The notes beneath the pieces were generated by a model. It did not search any database and had not been told where the DNA came from. It was given only the letters and a program-made list of their open reading frames with translations. The position numbers and the translations under genes were made by a program. A stretch of 64,000 nt of DNA, taken from assembly GCF_016653405.1 (NCBI RefSeq), contig NZ_NHSN01000025.1, forward strand, positions 335,352-399,351, written 5' to 3'. The stretch comes from Halorhodospira halophila (GTDB taxonomy: Bacteria; Pseudomonadota; Gammaproteobacteria; Nitrococcales; Halorhodospiraceae). Shown here piece by piece: positions 56,071 to 64,000 of this stretch (position 1 is the first letter of the stretch; each line of letters begins with the position of its first letter).

Positions 56071-57803
56071 GACCCCTCCCCCTCGGCGACGACGGGCACC
56101 TCGAGCTCCGGGAGATCGTCCGGCGGCACGTTGAGCATCCGCAGCGCACTGCCCATCACCCGGGAGAACACCGGCGCCGCCACCTGGCCGCCGTAGTAGA
56201 GATCGCCGCGGGGCTGATCGATGGTCACCGCCATGACCAGCCGCGGGTCCGACGCCGGGGCGAAACCGACGAAGGAGGCGAGGTAATCCTCCTCGGCATA
56301 GCCGCTGGGGCCGCTCTTGAGCACCGTGCCGGTCTTGCCGGCCACCCGGTAACCGGAGATGGCCGCACGGGTGCCGGTCCCGCCGGGCTCGACCACGGCC
56401 TCGAGCATGGCGCGCAGCTCGGCAGCCAGATCCGGGTCGAGCACCTGCCGGCCCTGCGGGGGATCATCCAGGGCGCGAATAGAGACCGGGCGCATCACCC
56501 CGTCGCGGGCCACCGCGGCGTAGGCGCGCGCCAGCTGCACGGGCGTGGCGGTCACGCCGTAACCGTAGGAAAGCGTAGCGCGCTGCACGTCGCCCCGCGG
56601 CGGCGCCGGCAGGAAGTGCCCGGCGACCTCGTCGCGCAGGCCGCTGCGGGTACGCTCGCCGAAGCCCACATCCTCCAGGGTGCTCCAGAGGGCCCGCGGC
56701 TCGGTCTCCAGGGCCATCTTGACCGTGCCCACGTTGCTGGATTTCTGCAGCACGCCGGCAATGTCGAGCTCGCCGTAGTCGAGGAAATCGCGGACCGTGT
56801 GCCGCCCCACGCGCATGGTCCCCGGCGCGGTATCGAACTCCTGCCCGCTGCGCACGGCCCCGCTGGACAGGGCGGCGGCGATGGTGAACGGCTTGATCAC
56901 CGACCCCGGCTCCTGGGCCCAGCTCACCGCCCGATTGCGGCGCTGCTCGGCCTCGACGCCGGAGCGGCGATGGGGATTGAACGAGGGCTGGCTGACCATT
57001 GCCAGCACCTCACCGGTGGTTGCATCCAGCACCACGGCCGCACCGCCCTCGGCATCGTGGCCATGGACGGCGCGCTTGAGTTCGCGGTACGCCACATACT
57101 GGATGCGCCGGTCCAGCGAGAGGCGGATGTCCTCGCCGGGGCGCGGCTCGCGCAGCAGCTCGACATCCTCGATGGTGCGCCCGAAGGGATCACGGACCAC
57201 ACGCTTGGCGCCGCTACGCCCGCTCAGGGCATCGTTAAAGGCGCGCTCGACGCCGCCCAGCCCACGACCATCGATGTCCGTGAAGCCGACCAGCTGCGCG
57301 GCCACCTCGCCGGCCGGATAGAACCGGCGGAACTCCTGCTGCAGCTGAACACCCGGCGCATCCAGTTCCTGGATGCGCGCCGCCACCCGTGGGGACAGGT
57401 GGCGCCTCAGGTAGACGAACTGCCGCCCCTCCCGGGCCTGCAGGAAGTCGCGCAGCTCGGCCGGAGCACGCTCGAGGGTCTGGGCCACGGCGGCGACGGC
57501 CCCCCGGTCCTCCAGCAGCTCCGCCGGGTCGGCCCAGGCCGACTCTACCGGTGAACTGATCGCCAGCGGCTCGCCGTTGCGATCGGTGATCACCCCGCGG
57601 TGCGCCGGCATGCTCACCGTACGCAGGTGGCGGGCGTCGGCCTCGTCGCGCAGGAACTCGCTGTTGATCACCTGCAGATCCAGGGCGCGCAGGATCACGG
57701 CACCGGCAGCCAGGGCCAGCACCACCACGACGCTGTAGAGCCGCCAGCGTGGCGGCCCCTGAAGCGGGGGTTGTCGGCGCGTGTTCCTGCTCACTCTCGC
57801 CAC
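56067..57803 (-). CDS. ftsI: Septal transpeptidase FtsI (PBP3)
   Basis: 578 residues. N-terminal transmembrane helix (about 20-42), dimerisation domain, then transpeptidase with SVIK (SxxK, EPGSVIKPF), SSN (KSSNVGTV) and KTGT (VAGKTGTVLKSG). Starts GTG, one base after the ftsL stop. Partner of FtsW. The C-terminus is acidic (VPVVAEGEGS). Confidence 0.96.
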   Translation of the reverse strand: MARVSRNTRRQPPLQGPPRWRLYSVVVVLALAAGAVILRALDLQVINSEFLRDEADARHLRTVSMPAHRGVITDRNGEPLAISSPVESAWADPAELLEDRGAVAAVAQTLERAPAELRDFLQAREGRQFVYLRRHLSPRVAARIQELDAPGVQLQQEFRRFYPAGEVAAQLVGFTDIDGRGLGGVERAFNDALSGRSGAKRVVRDPFGRTIEDVELLREPRPGEDIRLSLDRRIQYVAYRELKRAVHGHDAEGGAAVVLDATTGEVLAMVSQPSFNPHRRSGVEAEQRRNRAVSWAQEPGSVIKPFTIAAALSSGAVRSGQEFDTAPGTMRVGRHTVRDFLDYGELDIAGVLQKSSNVGTVKMALETEPRALWSTLEDVGFGERTRSGLRDEVAGHFLPAPPRGDVQRATLSYGYGVTATPVQLARAYAAVARDGVMRPVSIRALDDPPQGRQVLDPDLAAELRAMLEAVVEPGGTGTRAAISGYRVAGKTGTVLKSGPSGYAEEDYLASFVGFAPASDPRLVMAVTIDQPRGDLYYGGQVAAPVFSRVMGSALRMLNVPPDDLPELEVPVVAEGEGS

Positions 57804-57804
57804 C

Positions 57805-58077
57805 TCAAGGGCGCCTCAGGATGATGATCTCGTCACGCTCGGGCAGCGCCATGCCCAGCTCCTCGCCGGCGACGCGCTCCAGACGGCTGTGCCCGGCCCA
57901 CGCCCCCTGCTCAAGCTGCAGCATGCTCCACTCCTCGCGCAGCCGATCGCTGCGCTCGAGTTCGTCCTGCAGGGTCACGAAGACCCCGCGGTACTCGTGC
58001 TGGACGGCCACCACGCCGATGGCACTGGCGACCACCGCCGGGACCAGCACGGTCATGCCCCAGACCGCACGGCTCAT
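57805..58077 (-). CDS. ftsL: Cell division protein FtsL
   Basis: 90 residues. Single transmembrane helix (about 7-25), then a periplasmic leucine-zipper-like helix ([15 protein letters not shown]) that pairs with FtsB. ATG overlaps the rsmH stop by four bases. Low sequence identity is normal for FtsL; the call rests on position and architecture. Confidence 0.9.
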   Translation of the reverse strand: MSRAVWGMTVLVPAVVASAIGVVAVQHEYRGVFVTLQDELERSDRLREEWSMLQLEQGAWAGHSRLERVAGEELGMALPERDEIIILRRP

Positions 58078-59048
58078 GACAGCCGCTCCGCTACGCGCAG
58101 CACCGCACTGCGTGCGCGCGGGTTGCCGGCCACCTCGTCGTCGCCCGCGCGCAAATCGCGTCCCAGCGGCCGCAGACGGGGCTGACAGCCTTCCGGCGGC
58201 ACCGGCACCGACGGCGGCAGATCGCCGACGCTCGAGGCCCGGCGGATGAACCGCTTCACGCGCCGGTCTTCCAGGGAGTGGAAAGCGATGACGGCCAGTC
58301 GCCCGCCGGGGGCGAGCAGGTCGATGACCCCATCGAGGAAGCGGTCCAGCTGTCCGAGTTCGTCATTGACCGCAATGCGCAGGGCCTGGAAGGTCCGCGT
58401 CGCCGGATGGCGCCCGGGCTCGCGGCGTGGCACCGCCTGCTCGACCAGCCGGGCCAGCGCCAGGGTGGTGCGCGGCGGCTCACCGGCCTCGCGGGCAGCG
58501 ACGACGGCACGGGCGATACGCCCGGCGTGGCGCTCCTCCCCCAGCTGGCGCAGGATCCCGGCGATCTCGCGCACGCTCAAACGCTCGAGCAACGCCGCGG
58601 CCGACTCGCCGGAACTCGGGTCCATGCGCATGTCCAGCGGGCCGTCCCGCTGAAACGAGAAACCGCGGTCGGGGTTGTCAACCTGCGGCGACGAGATACC
58701 GAGATCCGCCAGCAGGCCGTCGATACCGGCGGTCAGACCATACCCGGACAACATTCGGGGCAGATCGGCCAGCTCGGCACCGAGCACGGTACAGCGGGGG
58801 TCATCCGATAGGGTCTCGCGGGCGTGGGCCAGCGCCTCGGGGTCGCGATCCGCGACCCACAGCTGGCCGCGGGGCCCCAGCCGCTCGAGGATGCCGCGGG
58901 CGTGGCCGCCACGACCGTAGGTGGCGTCCACATAGCAGCCGTCCGGGCGCACGGCGAGCGCCTCCAGCGCGGCCTCGTAGAGGACCGGCCGGTGTGTCGT
59001 CGCCGTTGGCTTCTGCTCCGCCACTGCGCGCATCTCCGCTGCGGACAT
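58074..59048 (-). CDS. rsmH: 16S rRNA (cytosine1402-N4)-methyltransferase
   Basis: 324 residues. [28 protein letters not shown] (SAM motif), [18 protein letters not shown], and [13 protein letters not shown] are signatures of RsmH (MraW). It modifies C1402, the same nucleotide as RsmI, whose gene lies about 1.1 kb away across rnpB. Confidence 0.97.
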   Translation of the reverse strand: MSAAEMRAVAEQKPTATTHRPVLYEAALEALAVRPDGCYVDATYGRGGHARGILERLGPRGQLWVADRDPEALAHARETLSDDPRCTVLGAELADLPRMLSGYGLTAGIDGLLADLGISSPQVDNPDRGFSFQRDGPLDMRMDPSSGESAAALLERLSVREIAGILRQLGEERHAGRIARAVVAAREAGEPPRTTLALARLVEQAVPRREPGRHPATRTFQALRIAVNDELGQLDRFLDGVIDLLAPGGRLAVIAFHSLEDRRVKRFIRRASSVGDLPPSVPVPPEGCQPRLRPLGRDLRAGDDEVAGNPRARSAVLRVAERLS

Positions 59049-59066
59049 GACGCCCCCTGACCTGAT

Positions 59067-59525
59067 CTACAGGGCGAGGCTCTCCAGCTCCCCGGGGAGC
59101 TCGGCATCCGACGCGGCCGCCTCCTGCAGCCAATCCGCCCGCCGCTGCTCCCAGAGGGACTCATCCCAAAGCTCAAACTTGTTGCCCTGCCCGATCAGCA
59201 CCACCCGCTTTTCCAGGCCGGCGTATTCACGCAACGGCGGGGGGACCAGGGCGCGTCCGTTGCCGTCAACCTGGAGTTCCTGGGCGTGACCGATCAGAAG
59301 GCGTTTGAGTCGCTTGGCGCTCGGCTGGAGGTCCGGCAGGGCGATCAGTTTGCGCTCGATCTCTTCCCACTCGGGCAGCGGGTAGAAGACCAGGCAACGA
59401 TCGCGATAGTCGATCGTTGCCACTACCTCGCCGCTGCAGTGACTCAGGAGGCGGTCGCGGTGCCGGGACGGGAAGGCTAGCCGCCCCTTGGCATCCAGGT
59501 TGAGTTGGTTGACTCCGCGAAACAC
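59067..59525 (-). CDS. mraZ: Transcriptional regulator MraZ
   Basis: 152 residues with two AbrB-like SpoVT halves, each with a DxxxR motif: LDAKGRLAFPSRHRDRL and VDGNGRALVPPPLREYA. It represses its own operon. Starts GTG. First gene of the dcw cluster, with its operator directly upstream. Confidence 0.96.
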   Translation of the reverse strand: MFRGVNQLNLDAKGRLAFPSRHRDRLLSHCSGEVVATIDYRDRCLVFYPLPEWEEIERKLIALPDLQPSAKRLKRLLIGHAQELQVDGNGRALVPPPLREYAGLEKRVVLIGQGNKFELWDESLWEQRRADWLQEAAASDAELPGELESLAL

Positions 59526-59541
59526 CGCGCCCCCCGCTGCT

Positions 59542-59575
59542 CCATGCCGTGCCCTTTTATCCCACTTTTAACCAC
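59542..59575 (-). promoter_or_regulatory. MraZ operator: four repeats at 10-base spacing
   Basis: On the minus strand GTGG (59572-59575), GTGG (59562-59565), AGGG (59552-59555) and ATGG (59542-59545) recur exactly every 10 bases with A/T-rich spacers. This matches the known MraZ box array (TGGG-type repeats one helical turn apart) just downstream of the promoter. Confidence 0.8.
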
Positions 59576-59583
59576 GTTGCGAC

Positions 59584-59612
59584 ACTATAGGAGGGGGCCC
59601 ACACCCCGTCAA
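59584..59612 (-). promoter_or_regulatory. Main promoter of the mra/dcw cluster
   Basis: TTGACG (59607-59612) and TATAGT (59584-59589) on the minus strand with a 17-base spacer, close to consensus. Predicted start lies at the first MraZ repeat. Confidence 0.85.
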
Positions 59613-59778
59613 CCAGCCGTACCGCCGCACTGCCCGGCGCCAAACATGAAGTTACGCACGGGATTTCAAGTCGAAGGGCGGCCGATGCGACAACCAACTA
59701 ACTGGCGTTACGGGATGTTAACCGCATGTGCTAATAACGCACATCGGCTCTATTGGGTATCTACCTGTCATTGAAGGG

Positions 59779-59806
59779 TTGACGTGCTCGCGCGCGTTCG
59801 TAATAT
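59779..59806 (+). promoter_or_regulatory. rnpB promoter
   Basis: TTGACG (59779-59784) and TAATAT (59801-59806), 16-base spacer, seven bases before the RNA start. The 166 bases between this and the mra promoter hold no gene, but contain the dyad ATGTGC / GCACAT (59726-59731 and 59739-59744) in AT-rich sequence. Confidence 0.8.
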
Positions 59807-59812
59807 GGGGGT

Positions 59813-60171
59813 GGAGTCGGCCGGATGGCCGCTGTGCCGCACCGCGGCACGGAGGAAAGTCCGGGCTCCACAGGGCAGGGTGCCAGGTAACGCCTGGGGG
59901 GCGTGAGCCCACGGAAAGTGCCACAGAAAACAGACCGCCGATGGCCGCCGCGGGGCGGCGGCACAGGTAAGGGTGAAAAGGTGCGGTAAGAGCGCACCGC
60001 GCGACCGGTAACGGTTCGCGGCACGGTAAACCCCACCCGGAGCAAGGCCAAATAGGGGAGCCATGGCGTGGCCCGCGCCGCTCCCGGGTAGGCCGCTAGA
60101 GGCGTGCGGTGACGCACGCCCCAGAGGAATGGCCATCCTCGACAGAACCCGGCTTACAGGCCGACTCACCT
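59813..60171 (+). ncRNA. rnpB: RNase P RNA (M1 RNA, type A)
   Basis: About 359 bases with P1 ends pairing (GGAGTCGGCC with GGCCGACTC near the 3' end), the conserved GAGGAAAGTCCGGGCTCC core near the 5' side, CAGGGTGCCAGGTAACGCCT, the ACAGAAAACAGACCGCC region, and the late AGAGGAATGGCCATCC / GACAGAACCCGGCTTACAG blocks. It cleaves tRNA 5' leaders together with RnpA. It ends at CACCT followed by a T-run (60172-60178) that serves as terminator. Confidence 0.96.
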
Positions 60172-60197
60172 CTTTTTTCCGCCACGCGACCTGTGAC

Positions 60198-61079
60198 TCA
60201 GCCCCGGGCGAGTTCCAGGGCGCGCTGGTATAGGGCGTTGCGCCGCCCCCCGGTCAGGCGCGCAGCCACGCGAGCCGCCTGCTTCACCGGAACCCCTTCG
60301 CCGAGCAGCGCGCGCAGCGTGTCATCGGCGTCGGCGCCTGCCTCCCGCGCCGGCGCCCCCTCAAGGACCACGACGATCTCTCCCCGCTGCTGATTGCTGT
60401 CCGCCTCCACCTGCCCCAGGACCGCCTCCAGCGCACCGCGCAGCAGCGTCTCGTGCACCTTGGTCAACTCCCGCGCCACCACGACCCGGCGCTGTCCACC
60501 GCAGATCGCGACCAGATCGCGAAGGCAGGCGGCGATGCGGTGCGGCGCCTCGAAGAAAACCGCGGTCCGCGGCTCGGCCGCCAGCTCCTGCAGCCGGCTG
60601 CGCCGGGCGGCATCGCGCGAAGGCAAGAAGCCGTCGAAGACGAACCGGTCCGCCCCGAATCCGGCCACCGAGAGCGCGGCCGTGACGCTGCAGGCCCCCG
60701 GCACCGGCGACACCGGCACCCCCTCGGCGGCGGCAGCGGCCACCAGCCGGGCGCCCGGGTCGCTGAGCAGCGGCGTACCCGCATCACTGACTAGGGCCAC
60801 ATCCCGGCCGGCCGCCAGGATCCGGAGCAGGCGGGGCAGGCGCGAGGCCTCGTTATGCTCGTGCAGGCTCAGCAGGCGCGCCCGCAGGCCGTACTGCTCC
60901 AGCAGACGCCCCGTGCGCCGCGTATCTTCGGCGGCCACCCACTCGACACCGCCCAGGATCTCGGCCGCCCGGCGGCTCAGATCGGCCAGATTCCCGATCG
61001 GCGTCGCCACCACCCACAGCGTCCCGCCGCCGTTTGACACGGGTGCGACGGGCGCCGGATACTCCGAAGGCTTATCCAC
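60198..61079 (-). CDS. rsmI: 16S rRNA (cytidine1402-2'-O)-methyltransferase
   Basis: About 293 residues from GTG 61079, chosen because GGAGAA lies just upstream; a more upstream start would overlap the divergent lpoA. LWVVATPIGNLADLSRRA, AAEDTRRTG, LVSDAGTPLLSDPGARL and PVPGACSVTAALS are tetrapyrrole-methylase-type SAM motifs specific to RsmI. Acts on the same nucleotide as RsmH. Convergent with rnpB. Confidence 0.95.
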   Translation of the reverse strand: MDKPSEYPAPVAPVSNGGGTLWVVATPIGNLADLSRRAAEILGGVEWVAAEDTRRTGRLLEQYGLRARLLSLHEHNEASRLPRLLRILAAGRDVALVSDAGTPLLSDPGARLVAAAAAEGVPVSPVPGACSVTAALSVAGFGADRFVFDGFLPSRDAARRSRLQELAAEPRTAVFFEAPHRIAACLRDLVAICGGQRRVVVARELTKVHETLLRGALEAVLGQVEADSNQQRGEIVVVLEGAPAREAGADADDTLRALLGEGVPVKQAARVAARLTGGRRNALYQRALELARG

Positions 61080-61080
61080 A
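61072..61080 (+). promoter_or_regulatory. Perfect DnaA-box sequence
   Basis: TTATCCACA, the consensus DnaA box, overlaps the rsmI start codon and lies 19 bases before the lpoA ATG. It is a single copy; whether DnaA binds here is unknown. Confidence 0.4.
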
Positions 61081-61099
61081 GGCTTCTCCGACGGTTCCC

Positions 61100-62969
61100 A
61101 TGACCTGCCCCTCGCGCGTTCTCCAGTTCCTGATCGCGGCCGCGCTGCTGGCGGCACTCTACAGCTGTGCCCCGGCACCGGTCACGCCGGCCGACGCCCC
61201 GGAGCAGACCGAGGCGCAGGCGGATGAGGCCCGCGGCGCGGGCGAGACCGCCCGCGCCGCGGAGCTCTATGATGCGGCAGCGGAGGCCTACGAGGAAGCG
61301 GCGGACCGCAATCGAGTCAGCATCGCCGCTGCACGCACCTGGCTGGATGCCGACGAGCGCGACGCCGCCACCACGGCGCTGGCCCGGGTCGAGCCGGATC
61401 ATCTCGACGACCGGGGACGGGCGCATTTCACCTTGGCCCGCGCCCAGCTCGCCTTGGCCCGCGAGCGGCCGGACCGGGCCGCATCGCTGCTCGATAACCT
61501 GGCCGAGCCACCGGCCGGCGAGGAGGCGGATTACCACCGTCTACGCGCCACCGCAGCCGCCGGCCTGGACAACCACCTGATGGTGGTGGAGCAACGCGTG
61601 GCCCTCGAGGACCACTTGGAGACGCCGTCGCAGCGCGACGAGAACCGCAACCTCATCTGGCAGGCCCTGGGGCGGGCCCCGGCGCAACAACTCCAGGCCA
61701 TCGAGCCGGACGCCGACACCTACGGCGGCTGGATCCGCCTGGCGCAGATCGCCCGCAGCCACCGCCTCGACCCGGGGCGCCTCGAGGAGGCGGTGTCCGC
61801 CTGGGAGGAGGCCTATCCAGACCACCCGGCGCGCGACCGCCAGGCCACCGAACTCATCACGCGCTTTCATGAGCGCATCCGCCGGCCAGAACACGTCGCC
61901 CTGCTGCTGCCACTCAGCGGAGACTTCCGCGATGCCGGCCGCGCCGTCCGTGACGGCATCCTCGCCGCCTACTTCAACGACGCCAACCGTCGCCCGGAGG
62001 TCACCGTCCACGACACCGGTGGCGAGGCGGAGCGGGCCCGCGCGGCCCTGGCCGAGGCCCGGGAGGCCGGCAGCGACGCCGTCATCGGGCCCCTGACCCG
62101 CGACGCTGTCCGCGCCGTCGCCGACATCGATGACGCGCCCCCGATCCTGGCTCTCAACACCCTGGAGGACGGCGACAGCCATGACCACCTGTTCCTCTTC
62201 CCCCTCAGCCCGGAGGCAGAGGCCCAGCAGGCCGCCCGGCACGCGCACCGCCGCGGCTGGACCAGCGTGGTGGTTCTCGCGCCGCGGACCGACTGGGGTG
62301 AGCGGGTCCAGCAGGCTTTCCAGGAGGCCTTCGAGGCGGGCGACGGCACGGTCCTGCAGAGCGAAGCCTACGACGCCGATGAAACGGACTTCTCAGGCCC
62401 CATCCGCGAGGTGCTCAACCTGCGCATCAGCAGCCGCCGCCACCAGGAATTGACCCGAACCTTCGGCCAGACCCTGGAATACCAGCCGCGCCGCCGCCAG
62501 GACGTCGACGCCGTCTTCCTCGCCGCGTTCCCCGAAGCGGGCCGACTGCTGCGCCCGCAGCTCGAATACCACCACGCCCAGGACGTGCCGGTCCTGTCGA
62601 CGTCGCATATCTACGGTGGCACCCCACGCCCCGAGGACGACCGCGACCTGGACGGCCTGCACTTTGTCGACGGCCCCTGGCTGGTGGGCCAGTCGCCCGG
62701 GATCCCGGCGGAGCTCAAGCACGAGCGGCTGACCGAGAAGCTCGGTGATGTCATGGCCCGCCAGGCCCGGCTGGTGGCCCTGGGCATCGATGCCTACCGC
62801 ATCTTCCCGTACCTAGAAGTGCTCGAGGAGCACCCGGAAGAACGCCTGGACGGGCTGACCGGGGGGCTACACCTGAACAGCGAACGGATCGTCGAACGCG
62901 AGCTGGTGACCGCGCAATTCGTGCGCGGGCGCCCGGTATTCCGCCAGCCGGCCACGGAGGGCAGGCACC

Positions 62970-62995
<26 letters not shown>
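61100..62995 (+). CDS. lpoA: Penicillin-binding-protein activator LpoA (LppC family lipoprotein)
   Basis: 631 residues. Lipobox LYSC with C23. N-terminal TPR-like helical domain (about 40-260) followed by a periplasmic-binding-protein-like domain starting [21 protein letters not shown] and including [11 protein letters not shown] and [17 protein letters not shown]. It reaches from the outer membrane to stimulate PBP1A. Order rsmI / lpoA-yraN-diaA is identical to E. coli. Confidence 0.93.
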
Positions 62996-63958
<963 letters not shown>

Positions 63959-64000
63959 TCCGCGAAGCCGGGTCGACCACGGCCCCCGGCCGGCCCCGCC

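Overview
The window is a dense, GC-rich bacterial chromosome segment carrying housekeeping and cell-envelope genes, with no phage, transposase or CRISPR sequence recognised. Gene order is gammaproteobacterial: rsmI divergent from lpoA-yraN-diaA, ybbAP divergent from tesA, trxA-rho, purE-purK, rplM-rpsI, cysQ-nudE, and a complete mra/dcw cluster from mraZ to lpxC. The very acidic porins and envelope proteins, the GC content and two polyhydroxyalkanoate synthases suggest a halophilic purple-sulfur-type gammaproteobacterium such as Halorhodospira or another member of the Ectothiorhodospiraceae. That assignment is inference; no 16S rRNA is present.

Layout. 1-6282 (+): the end of a TIGR04211 SH3 protein, argE and argA (arginine), thyA, a nucleotidyltransferase/HEPN toxin-antitoxin-like pair, folA, and a radical SAM protein. 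6283-6591 is the longest gene-free stretch and leads into a porin (6592-7710). 7813-13691 (-): a three-gene lipoprotein operon (LPP20 protein, tiny coiled-coil lipoprotein, LPP20/PEGA/beta-barrel protein), then an outer-membrane barrel overlapping the end of rho, then trxA and a cysteine-rich unknown. 13777-19528 (-): cysQ, nudE, and a phaC - MaoC/Pta - ackA operon linking acetyl-phosphate metabolism to storage polymer. 19649-24390 (-): four envelope proteins, comprising two TraF_2-type barrels, a barrel/LytR_C fusion and a lipoprotein. 24535-28418: ybbP, ybbA and divergent tesA. 28599-33313 (-): rdgC, purK, purE, a small flagellar-rod-like protein and a second phaC. 33376-36117: rsmJ (+), tRNA-Gln(CUG), rpsI, rplM and speD (-).

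36274-59525 is one long minus-strand block. In transcription order it runs mraZ, rsmH, ftsL, ftsI, murE, murF, mraY, murD, ftsW, murG, murC, murB, ddl, ftsQ, ftsA, ftsZ, lpxC, gph, trpE, trpG, trpD, trpC. Most junctions overlap by 1-14 bases, which implies translational coupling. A good sigma70-type promoter and a four-unit MraZ operator precede mraZ. rnpB (+) follows, then rsmI (-) divergent from lpoA-yraN-diaA, which runs to the window end. The last 42 bases after diaA hold no gene I can see.

The observations most worth a second look are: the MaoC domain of the Pta fusion, which has lost its catalytic segment; the barrel/coiled-coil/LytR_C fusion between TraF-like barrels; the LPP20/PEGA operon; the nine-cysteine protein beside trxA; and the low-GC MNT/HEPN pair inside thyA-folA. 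All family calls were made by reading motifs and gene order; no database search was run.
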